Source: Cyanobium sp. FACHB-13342 (GTDB taxonomy: Bacteria > Cyanobacteriota > Cyanobacteriia > PCC-6307 > Cyanobiaceae). From it: 64,000 nucleotides of DNA. Shown here one piece after another: positions 46,334-54,118 of this stretch (the stretch's first letter is position 1; every line of letters starts with the position of its first letter). A model generated the notes under the pieces. That model saw nothing but the letters and a program-made list of their open reading frames with translations, ran no database searches and had not been told where the DNA came from. A program made the translations under genes and the position numbers. The stretch is from assembly GCF_014697415.1 (NCBI RefSeq), contig NZ_JACJRT010000011.1, positions 62,001 through 126,000 of the forward strand, given 5' to 3'.

Positions 46334-46362
46334 GTCAGACGCTCAAGGCTTCAGCCGAGCCA
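46334..46362. repeat. 29-nt repeat at the 3' end of the PIN gene (second copy 47051-47079)
   Basis: The 29 bases match 47051-47079 at 27 positions. Here they span the stop codon of the minus-strand PIN toxin. At 47051 they span the stop of a left-over MNT gene end. Shared flanks downstream of different toxin-type genes point to recombination between modules. Confidence 0.7.
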
Positions 46363-46740
46363 CACCTGAGGGAGATCGGCGATGGCACGAAACTCGGGAT
46401 CTTTGTGGAGAAGGGCAGCGCCAACCTGTTGCGCGGCCGCAGCGATCCAGGCATCTGCCAGCGACAAGGAATGGCGAGCCTTGATGCTGGCTGCTTGCTC
46501 CAGCAGTGGTTCGGAAGGCTCCACCCAGTTCAGGGGCAGGGCTTTGAGTTGCTCATAGGCCAGCCGACCAGCGCGCTCATTTTCGTCTTTCCAAACGCGG
46601 TAGAGCACCTCCATGCGGGTGAGAAAGCAGGCATAACAGCGCTGGGATTGCTCCAATGCTTGTTCGACCTGCTCAGCCCCCGGTTCGTCGTCGCGCAGGG
46701 TGAGCAGCGCGGAGGTGTCGAGCAGGAGCAGCGATGCCAT
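46351..46740 (-). CDS. PIN-domain toxin (VapC-like)
   Basis: The 129-residue protein has the PIN nuclease layout. LLLLDTSALLTL carries the first Asp, CFLTRMEVLYRVW the Glu, and SLADAWIAAAAQQ the second acidic cluster. A last acidic position lies near LLHKDPEF. VapC-like toxins cut tRNA or other RNA when freed from their antitoxin. The ATG shares one base with the stop of the AbrB-type antitoxin gene upstream, the usual antitoxin-toxin order. Confidence 0.85.
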   Translation of the reverse strand: MASLLLLDTSALLTLRDDEPGAEQVEQALEQSQRCYACFLTRMEVLYRVWKDENERAGRLAYEQLKALPLNWVEPSEPLLEQAASIKARHSLSLADAWIAAAAQQVGAALLHKDPEFRAIADLPQVWLG

Positions 46741-46985
46741 CAGCGTTTTGCCCCAGGCTCGGCCTGCCGCTCAGCTTCGCGATCAGCCAGCAGGCGCTGG
46801 GTGGAGCCGCCCCGGCTTCCCATGCCGCGAAAGGCTTTCACTGGTGAGGGGTCTACGGGCACGACCCGGATGCAGCCATCGTCCTCGACGATCCATTCGA
46901 GGCGCTGGGATGGGCCGAGGGCAAAGCGGGCCCGAATGGGAGCCGGGATCACGGTTTGCCCGCGGGCGGTGATGGTGCTGCGCAC
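46740..46985 (-). CDS. AbrB/MazE-type antitoxin
   Basis: RSTITARGQTVIPAPIRARFAL is the swapped-hairpin DNA-binding fold typical of SpoVT/AbrB antitoxins (residue count kept short here). LEWIVEDDGCIRVVPVD and a basic C-terminal tail that would wrap the toxin follow. The start may be GTG 46985, TTG 46991 or TTG 47000. It should repress its own promoter together with the PIN partner at 46351-46740. The pairing is inferred from overlap and order. Confidence 0.78.
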   Translation of the reverse strand: MRSTITARGQTVIPAPIRARFALGPSQRLEWIVEDDGCIRVVPVDPSPVKAFRGMGSRGGSTQRLLADREAERQAEPGAKR

Positions 46986-47050
46986 AAGCAAGACCCGCAA
47001 GGGTGAATTACCAAATCCTAATCAAGAACATTCACAGGGTTGGCGGCCAT

Positions 47051-47102
47051 GTCAGACGCTCAAGGCATCAGTCGAGCCAGCGCAGATCGCGCTGCAGTTC
47101 CT
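47051..47102. repeat. mosaic of two duplicated fragments, including an MNT gene tail
   Basis: 47051-47079 repeats 46334-46362 (27 of 29). 47071-47102 repeats 47916-47947 exactly over 32 bases, which is the 3' coding end of the minus-strand MNT gene (RDLRWLD). This is therefore the stub of a lost second MNT gene, now lying between the AbrB antitoxin and the Phd promoter. Confidence 0.78.
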
Positions 47103-47145
47103 CCAGCACCGGTGAAGGGCGAGCTCCGTGCAGGCAAAACCTACT

Positions 47146-47171
47146 CCTGACTAGTCTGATAACCAGTCAGG
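47146..47171. promoter_or_regulatory. inverted repeat upstream of the Phd-type antitoxin, probable operator
   Basis: CCTGACT and AGTCAGG are perfect 7-bp arms with a 12-base spacer, ending 11 bases before ATG 47183 and overlapping the AGGAGG ribosome site. Phd-family antitoxins repress their own operon through such palindromes, so this is the natural operator candidate. Confidence 0.5.
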
Positions 47172-47182
47172 AGGTGGATCCA

Positions 47183-47437
47183 ATGGCGGTCTGGCCTGTG
47201 CAGCACGCCAAGGCGCGCTTCAGTGAATTGCTCGACACCTGCCAGCGGGAAGGCCCCCAGGTGGTGTCACGGCGCGGCACCGATGCCGCGGTGCTGGTGC
47301 CCATCGAGCAATGGAACCGTCTGCAGGCTGCCGCCAGGCCCAGCCTCAAGCAACTGCTTCTGGCCCCGGATGCCCGCACGGAGGAGCTAGTGCCAGCCCG
47401 TGGTGGTGCCCGCCGCCGGCCTGTGGTGGAGCTGTAG
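47183..47437 (+). CDS. Phd/YefM-type antitoxin
   Basis: The 84-residue protein begins VWPVQHAKARFSELLDTCQREGPQ and continues VVSRRGTDAAVLVPIEQW, the Phd/YefM DNA-binding fold. Its basic C-terminus (RGGARRRPVVEL) would neutralise the toxin. An AGGAGG site precedes ATG 47183 by 8 bases. The PIN toxin gene starts 3 bases after its stop, forming a two-gene operon. Confidence 0.88.
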   Translation: MAVWPVQHAKARFSELLDTCQREGPQVVSRRGTDAAVLVPIEQWNRLQAAARPSLKQLLLAPDARTEELVPARGGARRRPVVEL

Positions 47438-47440
47438 GGC

Positions 47441-47869
47441 ATGGCTTTTTTGCTCGACACCAATGTGGTGTCCGAACTGCGCAGGCCACGCCCCCATGGC
47501 GGGGTGGTCGCCTGGATTCAGAGCGTTGACGACGCCGATCTCTATCTCGCCAGCGTGACCATCGGCGAGATCCAGGCCGGGATCGAACGCATCCGCGAAC
47601 AGGACTCAACAAAAGCCGATGCGATCGAGCGCTGGCTCGATCAGGTGTGCACCACCTTCAACATCCTCAGCATGGATGGCCCTGCATTCCGCCGCTGGGC
47701 TCAGCTGATGCACCGCCAGTCAGACACCCTCTACGAAGACGCGATGATCGCCGCCATCGCCAAGGGGCATCAACTCACCGTGGTCACCCGCAACGTGGTC
47801 GACTTCAGCCACTTTGACGTTCCCCTGCTGAACCCATTCACGGGCCGCGATCAGGGCGGCGGGGGCTGA
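47441..47869 (+). CDS. PIN-domain toxin (VapC/FitB-like)
   Basis: The 142-residue PIN nuclease shows FLLDTNVVSELRRP (first Asp), ASVTIGEIQAGIERIRE (Glu), TLYEDAMIAAIAKGHQL (second Asp) and VVTRNVVDFSHF near the end. These residues form the magnesium site. Partnered with a Phd-type rather than a VapB-type antitoxin, as is common for FitB-like toxins. The final Gly-rich residues may be read-through. Confidence 0.9.
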   Translation: MAFLLDTNVVSELRRPRPHGGVVAWIQSVDDADLYLASVTIGEIQAGIERIREQDSTKADAIERWLDQVCTTFNILSMDGPAFRRWAQLMHRQSDTLYEDAMIAAIAKGHQLTVVTRNVVDFSHFDVPLLNPFTGRDQGGGG

Positions 47870-47891
47870 TCCCCTGCCTATGGGGCCTTCA

Positions 47892-48269
47892 TCAACAACA
47901 GCCATCTTCTGTGGAGTCGAGCCAGCGCAGATCGCGCTGCAGTTCCTGGCCCATGCGGCTGCCACCTGAGAGCAACGCCTGCAGTTCGGCGGGGGTGAGC
48001 ACCAGGGCATCACAGCTGAGCGGCAGACGCTCCAGCGGCCAGGAGCAGAGGCGCTGGTGCTGGGGACCATCGGCGGCTTCATCGATCAGCAGCAGATCCA
48101 GATCACTGCCCACCGAGGCGGTGCCCCGGCCATAGCTGCCGAACACACCAATCCGCCGCAGGCTCGGCCGCAGACGGCGCTGCTCATCGGCCCAGGCGCG
48201 CACCTCCAGCAACACTTGCTCAGGCTGGGGCCAACGCAGCACAGATTGCGTCAACGAGCGCACGGGCAT
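47892..48269 (-). CDS. MNT-type nucleotidyltransferase
   Basis: The protein begins PVRSLTQSVLRWPQPEQV, typical of cyanobacterial minimal nucleotidyltransferases, and has GVFGSYGRGTASVGSDLDLLLI with the GSxxRG and DxD residues. Such proteins are the antitoxin-like half of HEPN-MNT modules and can AMPylate the HEPN toxin. ATG 48269 is chosen; the frame continues upstream into a HEPN remnant. A copy of its 3' end lies at 47071-47102. Confidence 0.82.
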   Translation of the reverse strand: MPVRSLTQSVLRWPQPEQVLLEVRAWADEQRRLRPSLRRIGVFGSYGRGTASVGSDLDLLLIDEAADGPQHQRLCSWPLERLPLSCDALVLTPAELQALLSGGSRMGQELQRDLRWLDSTEDGCC

Positions 48270-48368
48270 GGCTGAGGGCGTCTTGGCTTTGCAGCCGGGG
48301 CTATCGGGGTAGCGGGTGGGGATGTACAGGGCATCGAGCACCCGAAGGCGATCCTCCAGGTCTGACAC
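48270..48368 (-). pseudogene. HEPN gene remnant fused in frame to MNT
   Basis: The reading frame upstream of the MNT start encodes SDLEDRLRVLDALYIPTRYPDSPG, which matches the late helix and IPTRYPD motif of HEPN toxins. The rest of the HEPN domain is missing on both sides. A GTG at 48368 could in principle start a fusion. It is more likely the stub of the lost partner gene. Confidence 0.6.
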
Positions 48369-48432
48369 CTCGGCCGAGCTCCTGCCCGCATGCGCCGAAC
48401 GGCGCTACGTTGAAGTCAGCCAATGCTGTGCT

Positions 48433-48867
48433 TTGAGCGACACCCCCCGCCGCTCCCGCCGGCCCCAACGCCGTCTGCTGTGTTGCCCCGCCCATCCTGA
48501 GCAGCGGATCGAGGGCAACGGGCAGAAGTACTTCCTGCACCTGCTGACACCGGAGCAGCTCAAGGCCCGGGGCATGCCCGACAAAACCGCCAAGCTGGTG
48601 ATCCAGGCCTTCCCGGTGCTGGTGCTCAGCAACGAGTGGCTGGAGGAGCTGTTCTGCCCGGCCTGCGGCACCAGCCGCTGGTGCCATGTGATCAAGCACA
48701 ACCGGGTGGAGCACACGGTGCGCTGGGCGCCGCGGGATCTCTGGGAGCAGGTGGCCCATGTGGATCCGGTGGGGGCGAACCCCACGGTGAGCGAATACAC
48801 CCGCCGCGAAGCCCGGCGCCACAACCACAAACGGGCCGACGGCAAACGGGTATTTGACCCGGGATAG
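48433..48867 (+). CDS. zinc-ribbon-like conserved protein, unidentified
   Basis: The 144-residue protein (TTG start 48433, SDTPRRSRRPQRR) has CCPAHPEQRIEGNGQKYFLHLL near the N-terminus and ELFCPACGTSRWCHVIKH in the middle. The CPxCG...WCH arrangement suggests a structural zinc site. The ends are basic (RREARRHNHKRADG), so nucleic-acid binding is possible. Function is not known to me. A broken copy lies at 46146-46317. A GTG or ATG start further upstream is open but overlaps the HEPN remnant. Confidence 0.62.
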   Translation: MSDTPRRSRRPQRRLLCCPAHPEQRIEGNGQKYFLHLLTPEQLKARGMPDKTAKLVIQAFPVLVLSNEWLEELFCPACGTSRWCHVIKHNRVEHTVRWAPRDLWEQVAHVDPVGANPTVSEYTRREARRHNHKRADGKRVFDPG

Positions 48868-48961
48868 GTGTGCGGAGCCCGCCAGCGGCATTGCAGGATG
48901 GGGCACAAGGGTGCCGGGTTCACATTCACACCCGCCCTCACCAAACGCCCAGACCGCAGCC

Positions 48962-49387
48962 ATGGCTGATGCAGATGTGCGCTGGTTGCAGCGGCTCGAC
49001 AATTACGGCCGCGCCCTCGGCGCTCTGCAGCGGGCTGTGGCCACGGCCCGGGAGCGCCCCCTCAGTGAACTGGAGGAGCAGGGTCTGATCCAGGCCTTTG
49101 AATTCAGCCACGAACTCAGCTGGCTGCTGCTGAAGGACTTCCTCGCCGATCAAGGGGTAAGCGGCGTGAGTGGCTCCCGCGACGCCGTGCGTGAAGCGGT
49201 GGTGCGGGAGCTGCTGAGCCCGGGCAGCGAAGCCACATGGATGGCGATGATCCGCAGCCGCAACCTCACCAGCCACACCTACAACCCAGCTCTCGCCAAG
49301 GAAATTGCTGAGTTGATCGTGGAGCGCTACGCACCAGCGCTGCTGGAGCTGCAGATCAGCATGGAAAGGCGCGCGACGCAGCGATGA
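48962..49387 (+). CDS. HEPN-type protein, HI0074 nucleotidyltransferase-substrate-binding family
   Basis: The 141-residue all-alpha protein matches the HI0074 family: WLQRLDNYGRALGALQRAV, LIQAFEFSHELSWLLLKDFL, SGSRDAVREAVVREL, and MIRSRNLTSHTYNPALA with the HEPN Arg and His. It pairs with the MNT gene whose ATG overlaps its stop by 4 bases. In related modules the HEPN protein is the RNase toxin. Confidence 0.9.
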   Translation: MADADVRWLQRLDNYGRALGALQRAVATARERPLSELEEQGLIQAFEFSHELSWLLLKDFLADQGVSGVSGSRDAVREAVVRELLSPGSEATWMAMIRSRNLTSHTYNPALAKEIAELIVERYAPALLELQISMERRATQR

Positions 49388-49755
49388 CCATCCCAGGCCT
49401 GCCGAATGAAGCCAGCGAGCAGCTGCTGATGGCCATCAGCGCCCATCCCCTGGTGGAGCGGGTGGTGCTCTACGGATCGCGCGCGCTGAGTCGTCAGCGC
49501 AGTGGCTCGGATGTGGATCTCTGCATCCTCGCGCCGGAGATGGGCTTGGCTGAGCTGCTGGAGCTGGGGGCCCAGCTGGATGATCTGCTGCTGCCCTGGC
49601 GGATCGATCTGCAACTGGATCACCTGATCACCCACGAAGGCCTGAGGGACCACATCCAACGCGCAGGCCTGGTTGTGTGGAATCGGGTGCCGTTGCCGTC
49701 ACAGCCGAACAACACAACAAGCCGGGCACGTTGGCAAACACCTGATCGTGAGTGA
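49384..49755 (+). CDS. MNT nucleotidyltransferase, HI0073-like
   Basis: RVVLYGSRALSRQRSGSDVDLCIL carries the GS motif and the DxD metal site of minimal nucleotidyltransferases, and the [20 protein letters not shown] segment is the usual end. The last 20 or so residues after that are unlike the family and run antisense to the convergent PIN gene for 128 bases. The normal end has probably been replaced by junction sequence. Confidence 0.85.
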   Translation: MTIPGLPNEASEQLLMAISAHPLVERVVLYGSRALSRQRSGSDVDLCILAPEMGLAELLELGAQLDDLLLPWRIDLQLDHLITHEGLRDHIQRAGLVVWNRVPLPSQPNNTTSRARWQTPDRE

Positions 49756-50089
49756 CCAGGGTGCGCTCCAGGGCCAGGGCATGGGCCGCGTTTAGCAGAT
49801 CCATCGCCGCCAAGGTGATGCCAAGGCGCTGGAGATCTGGCCGCAACTGGCCAACAATTTTGGCCACCTGCTCATCAAAGGCCTCTACGGGGAGCACCTC
49901 AAGCAGATCACAAACCAGCGCAGCACGGGCTTCGGGCAACCTGCGACGCGCCAGGCCAAAGCGGATCTCGGCCGCAACGATGGCCGAGAGGCTGCAGCGT
50001 TCCTCTGCAAACCATTGATCTAGCTGGAGGGAGCGGCGCTCCAGCAACAGGCGCACAGCGTTGGTGTCGAGCATGAAGCGTTGCTTCAT
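49628..50089 (-). CDS. PIN-domain toxin (VapC)
   Basis: The protein has [16 protein letters not shown] (first Asp), [16 protein letters not shown] (Glu) and [32 protein letters not shown] (acidic cluster and closing strand, shown here as the main C-terminal motif block at about residues 92-123). The last 30 residues look like read-through and overlap the MNT gene end on the other strand. Its ATG overlaps the stop of the VapB gene upstream (ATGA). Confidence 0.85.
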   Translation of the reverse strand: MKQRFMLDTNAVRLLLERRSLQLDQWFAEERCSLSAIVAAEIRFGLARRRLPEARAALVCDLLEVLPVEAFDEQVAKIVGQLRPDLQRLGITLAAMDLLNAAHALALERTLVTHDQVFANVPGLLCCSAVTATAPDSTQPGLRVGCGPSGLRG

Positions 50090-50349
50090 GGCCAGTCACG
50101 CCCCTGGGCAGGCTCTGGGGTGCCATCACGCTCCATCAGGGCGGTGAAGCCCTCTGCAGCCTGGGGATCCTGATCAAGCAGGACAGCCCGCTGCCGCAAC
50201 CAGTCCAACGGGCTGGAGCGGAGTGGACGCAGGGTGACGATGCCCGTCTCGGGATCACGCTCGACATCGACCTCCGTGCCCTCAAACCGGCAACTGGCCG
50301 GCAGACGCACCGCCTGGCTGCGTCCATTGCGGAACAATTTGGCGCGCAT
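50086..50349 (-). CDS. VapB-type antitoxin
   Basis: [19 protein letters not shown] is the AbrB-like swapped hairpin of VapB proteins, followed by [16 protein letters not shown] and a C-terminal helix rich in acidic and Trp residues ([13 protein letters not shown]) that would bind VapC. ATG 50349 is preferred; 50355 is also in frame. A 10-bp palindrome (AGTCTAGACT) at 50376-50385 is a possible autoregulatory site. Confidence 0.86.
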   Translation of the reverse strand: MRAKLFRNGRSQAVRLPASCRFEGTEVDVERDPETGIVTLRPLRSSPLDWLRQRAVLLDQDPQAAEGFTALMERDGTPEPAQGRDWP

Positions 50350-50355
50350 CCCCAC

Positions 50356-50655
50356 CTATATCGATGGTCGCGATCAGTCTAGACTTGGGCGACAACTTTC
50401 CTGAGGGCGGGGGGGGGGAGCGGCGCCCGGGGCCGGCGCCAACCGTAGCAGCAGAGATTCGGGCGCAGCCAACAACCAGGTGCCAATTTAAGCAAATGAC
50501 TTGACAAGTCAATCACCGGGATTCTTCGTTAATGAATGAGGCGCATATCTGCCTCAGGATGACAGACCGTTATTCGCCTCTGCTCGTCTTCGAATCAGGA
50601 AAATCGGACCTAAGTTTTACAACTCGCAAAGTGACACTGCCGCGAGAAACGATGC
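50356..50655. other. gene-free boundary between toxin-antitoxin region and AT-rich glycan cluster
   Basis: No gene is supported here. The left part is GC-rich with a run of ten G (50409-50418) and short palindromes. AGTCTAGACT at 50376-50385 may serve vapB. A TGACTT-GAC-AAGTCA palindrome lies at 50497-50511. From about 50490 the base composition turns AT-rich, marking the edge of the next region. Confidence 0.6.
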
Positions 50656-51522
50656 CTAGCACTCGCGTTCCAGCCAAGCGACAAGCTCAGGGTAAGCAGT
50701 TGCAGCGATCGACGTTCGCCAAGGCAAAAAGTCTTGAAAAGCTTGCAAGGGGCGAGGCAGCAAGCGGGACATGCAACGAATGATATAAACAGGAATAAGG
50801 AATGAAGGCAAAAGACCAGACTTGAGGCATCGCAAATAGAATCTGCATTCACACAGAGCATATGGAAGCCCACAACGCCTGCCAAGAACAGAGGACCTAC
50901 GGATAAAAACCTGGGGTGATTCTAGATTTCGAAAGACAAGGCCAGCCTTTCTAGCGACCAGCCATAAGTAGTAGTCCTCAAAGAATGGCTGATGGGAATA
51001 ACCACCGACACTTTCCAAAGAAGCCCTGCGGATAGCAACAGAAGGATGATTCAGAGGGTTGACAAATGGCATACTCAGCGAGACTGCTCGATGGCTGCGA
51101 GCAACTCGCTTAAGCTTGATAAAATTTCCCCTACCGGCGAAAGGAGAGAACTCGACAACAGCGGAGCCAAGAATATCAAGCGACGGGTCAGACGCAAACT
51201 CTGACTTTATCGAAGAGATTCGGGTAGAGAAACTGATGTCATCCGTGTCAAATCGACATATTAGATCAGCAACACATGCATCCAATCCAGCATTAAGCGC
51301 TTTCGCGAGACCAAGATTATGAGGCAGGTCAACGACCCGGACTGAGCCAGATTCTTTGTAGGCATCTATAACCGAAGCCAAGTCGGAAGATATAGGGCCA
51401 TCAACAACGACGACAATTTGATCAGGCAGACAGCTGCCACGAAGAAGTGAATCTACGGAAGAACGGAACTCACAGACCAGAGTTCCGGAGTAGACTGAGC
51501 CAAGACAGGAGACAGTGGTCAT
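50656..51522 (-). CDS. family 2 glycosyltransferase
   Basis: The 288-residue protein is a GT-A fold GT2 enzyme. VSCLGSVYSGTLVCEFRSSV replaces the usual first strand, then QIVVVVDGP, VRVVDLPHNLGLAKALNAGL and LICRFDTDDISFSTRI with the DxD metal site. LNHPSVAIRRASLESVGGY and FEDYYLWLVARKAGL follow. It transfers a sugar from a nucleotide donor to a growing surface glycan. It has lower GC than the backbone. It is probably the last gene of the minus-strand cluster. Confidence 0.88.
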   Translation of the reverse strand: MTTVSCLGSVYSGTLVCEFRSSVDSLLRGSCLPDQIVVVVDGPISSDLASVIDAYKESGSVRVVDLPHNLGLAKALNAGLDACVADLICRFDTDDISFSTRISSIKSEFASDPSLDILGSAVVEFSPFAGRGNFIKLKRVARSHRAVSLSMPFVNPLNHPSVAIRRASLESVGGYSHQPFFEDYYLWLVARKAGLVFRNLESPQVFIRRSSVLGRRCGLPYALCECRFYLRCLKSGLLPSFLIPVYIIRCMSRLLPRPLQAFQDFLPWRTSIAATAYPELVAWLEREC

Positions 51523-51620
51523 CTAGCGCCTAAGCTCAAATACACTCAGCCAAGCCAAAGAAAGCGAGGAAAGAAACAATTGCCATAAACAACTCGATGC
51601 GGGGGCCGACAATTAGCATG

Positions 51621-52481
51621 CTAGACTTGAATCCATTCAGGCTTCCTAAGGTCGCCATTGGGAAAATCACGGGAATCAATGAACCAGCGAGCAGGCGCGA
51701 CAACCCGGCGAAGCGACTTACGAATAGAGGCTAAATGCGCAGCTACACAAGAGAAGGTACTATTACTAAGAATAAGCTGGGAGCAATGAGATAGACGCCA
51801 CAAGTCGTATTCCGCAGAAACAGAAGTAACAACTTTACATGCAGCTCCAAGCGCTGGGATGAAATTAGCAGACACTGTCTCTGGAGAGTCGGTAAAGACT
51901 AGCCATGGAGAACTCTGCGACTCGCAGCCCACAAGCACCGACAAGGCACGAAGATAATAATTCAGGCTCAATGGATACAAACCTGATCCCAGCTGAGTTT
52001 TGGGGTTCAGGAAATCACCTTGGCGTACGTGCATCGCAAAAGAAGCAGAGACAGGAGCAACGACACCAAATCGTAGATCAAGCTCATCAATTACTGCACT
52101 CCAAAACGGCTCGTATGATTCAGAAAAGACAGCACTTGTGACACCGTGACCCTTGTAGTAGTTGCAACCTCCAAGCTCGACTCGATCAAGAGTATTACTA
52201 CAAGACAGGCTAGAGAACAAACCCAGGCGAAAGCATGCTCGCAATACCAAGAGCCGGTGCCAAGGCAAAGAGTTCAGCAAAGAATCGAACAAAGGGGAAA
52301 CATCACGGCGGGTAACAGACCGTAGAGAACGGAGCCTTGAGCCAAAGAGGGAATCTGTTACCACAAGATCTTTTAACCCGACATGCTCTTCATAGGAAAC
52401 CAATGCGGCTTGACACAGCTGATTGGCTAATCCGCCCTGCAACAGAAGACAATGTGAGGATGACATCAGAATAACGCTCAT
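51621..52481 (-). CDS. GT11-like alpha-1,2-fucosyltransferase family protein
   Basis: LLLQGGLANQLCQAALV matches the GT11 N-terminal GxxGNQL motif with the first Gly region slightly changed. FAMHVRQGDFLNP is the HxRxGD donor-binding motif, WLVFTDSPETV follows, and LSHCSQLILSNSTFSCVAAHL is the closing block. The enzyme would add a fucose-like sugar in alpha-1,2 linkage. Length (286) fits. The ATG overlaps the stop of the upstream GT2 gene (ATGA). Confidence 0.78.
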   Translation of the reverse strand: MSVILMSSSHCLLLQGGLANQLCQAALVSYEEHVGLKDLVVTDSLFGSRLRSLRSVTRRDVSPLFDSLLNSLPWHRLLVLRACFRLGLFSSLSCSNTLDRVELGGCNYYKGHGVTSAVFSESYEPFWSAVIDELDLRFGVVAPVSASFAMHVRQGDFLNPKTQLGSGLYPLSLNYYLRALSVLVGCESQSSPWLVFTDSPETVSANFIPALGAACKVVTSVSAEYDLWRLSHCSQLILSNSTFSCVAAHLASIRKSLRRVVAPARWFIDSRDFPNGDLRKPEWIQV

Positions 52482-53332
52482 CGACGCACAATTGAAAACT
52501 GGATAAGTGTTGAGACGTGAAGGAAGACACGCACAAAGCCAGCGCAGACAGTAGTTAACAACCGGAAATGCATGGGTCTATCCGGTAATATGCGGGAAAG
52601 CTCATGAGCTTTAGTCTGCGCAAGGGCTGGGCGCAACGATTCTGTAATAGTTTCGCCATAAGACTGATCAGATACAATGCCGAACAAGCTAGGCAAAGTG
52701 ACAACATTTTTGGAATTATGTATGAGAAGTCTGCGATAGAACTCGACATCAACAAGCCACTTGAGGCTCTGATCGTACAGACAAGACAGGGCGGATCGGT
52801 GGATTACAGCGGATGGCGGGCCTACTGGGTTTACGCGAATAAATAGCGAAGGATAGCGCAAGATCCATAAGACGAGAATAGGGCATGGTGTATGCCTTTG
52901 AAGAAGCCAATAACGTCCATGACGCCAGGCTTTGAACAAAGGCAAAATATAGATATCACCTTTACCTGCTTGCAGCTCATGCAGAAGCAACGGCAAAGAT
53001 GATTGCACATTTAACAGATGCTCGTCATGATGGCAAAGCCAAGAATAACGGCCTTTGGCAAGGAGCAGCAAATGATTCCAGTTATGCACAGCTCCCAAAG
53101 AAGGTCGGTTATGGAGATAGACAAAACGATGTACGTATCGCCGATATGACCGAACCTCGTCTGCAGAGAGAAGCGGCGTATCACTATCGTCTCCAACAAT
53201 AACTTCGACAAGGTGCTTTAAGCTTTCATCGAGAAATAGTATTGGCTCCAAGGCAAGCCGCAGCCCATCCCTATAGCCGTACGACGGTATCAGAAGCGAT
53301 AAGACTGTGGTTTCTTCGGGAGAGTTTGTCAA
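52478..53332 (-). CDS. family 2-like glycosyltransferase
   Basis: The 284-residue protein has VLSLLIPSYGYRDGLRLAL, VEVIVGDDSDTPLL, RFVYLHNRPSLGAVHNWNHL and RYSWLCHHDEHLLN. The last takes the place of the DxD site as DEH. VGPPSAVIHRSALSC and LVDVEFYRRLL follow. This is a GT-A fold with a less typical metal motif. The start is TTG, overlapping the stop of the ORF upstream as TTGA, which argues for translational coupling. Confidence 0.8.
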   Translation of the reverse strand: MTNSPEETTVLSLLIPSYGYRDGLRLALEPILFLDESLKHLVEVIVGDDSDTPLLSADEVRSYRRYVHRFVYLHNRPSLGAVHNWNHLLLLAKGRYSWLCHHDEHLLNVQSSLPLLLHELQAGKGDIYILPLFKAWRHGRYWLLQRHTPCPILVLWILRYPSLFIRVNPVGPPSAVIHRSALSCLYDQSLKWLVDVEFYRRLLIHNSKNVVTLPSLFGIVSDQSYGETITESLRPALAQTKAHELSRILPDRPMHFRLLTTVCAGFVRVFLHVSTLIQFSIVRR

Positions 53333-53619
53333 GTCACAAGATGGTCGAAGGTGGTCAGAAGGGCTGCAAGAAAAAGGTAAAGTCGGGTTCCATCCGTCTT
53401 TGTGGTGGTCGCCACGGAAGCGGATAGGCAGTTAAGGAGCGCCTGAAGAATTCGATTGACCGAGTCGAGATTTCGGAATGAGAGTAGCAACGAATGACCA
53501 TCTCCCTCGTGTTGGGTTTTGCAAATTCCGAGCAGAACCACGCCAAGAATATAACGCGGCGGCAGATCTTCCTTGAGCAGATAGAGGTAACGCAGCCGTG
53601 AGACCTTTTTCTCCCTGAT
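53329..53619 (-). pseudogene. 5'-truncated ORF upstream of the GT2 gene
   Basis: A frame of about 96 codons is open from a stop at 53620-53622 to its own stop at 53329-53331, which overlaps the TTG of the next gene (TTGA). Its sequence reads like protein (SRLRYLYLLKEDLPPRYILG, LSFRNLDSVNRILQALLNCL). The only standard in-frame start seen is GTG 53541, which would drop the first block. It may be the C-terminal stub of a gene cut off by the transposon relic to its right. The family is not recognised. Confidence 0.4.
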
Positions 53620-53797
53620 TCATCCCGTCTGCCACCAGCCCTCTGCCAAGGGAGAAAGGCCTCAGTTTCCTTTGGAGGTGATGCTTCGCTGACTGACGGA
53701 CACAAGTGCGAGACCCCTTACACCGGAATGGGGCTGAAGACATTGGGTGGGCAGGGAGCCATGAGAGGTTCGGGTTACGACACCAAACCAATCACTC

Positions 53798-54118
53798 GTG
53801 GATTCCCACGCCCGGCTCCATGCTGAGCTGACCGGCTTCCTCCGTCAACACTGCCCCGTCTGCGACGAGCGTCACCTGGCGATGCTGGGCTGGATGGTGG
53901 CTGGACTGCTGCTCAGTCAGACCGTCTGTTTTGGCCACTGGCAGCGGGCCTTGCCGATGCAGCATTGCCTGGCCGCCAGCTGGCAGCGTCGCTGCAGGCG
54001 TTGGCTGGGAAACGATCGGATCGATGCGGGAGCGATCTACGGCCCGCTGGTGGTCTGGGCGATCCAGCACGGCCACGTCCCTTTGCGAGGTGTAAATTCC
54101 GAGGCCCAATTAGCCTGA
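53798..54118 (+). mobile_element. IS4-like transposase fragment
   Basis: The 106-residue frame (GTG 53798) resembles the N-terminal part of IS4-type cyanobacterial transposases as I remember them: LTGFLRQHCPVCDERHLAMLG, VAGLLLSQTVCFGHWQRAL, and WQRRCRRWLGNDRIDAGAIYGPLVVWAIQHG. The DDE catalytic core that should follow is absent; the frame ends soon after in unrelated residues. It is therefore a dead remnant. No terminal inverted repeats or target duplications could be fixed by eye. Confidence 0.65.

Noticed and set aside
53432-53791. A 119-codon minus-strand gene between the GT2 gene and the transposase fragment
   Set aside because: It has no recognisable domain, and an overlapping frame ending at 53329 has better support through its TTGA overlap with the next gene.
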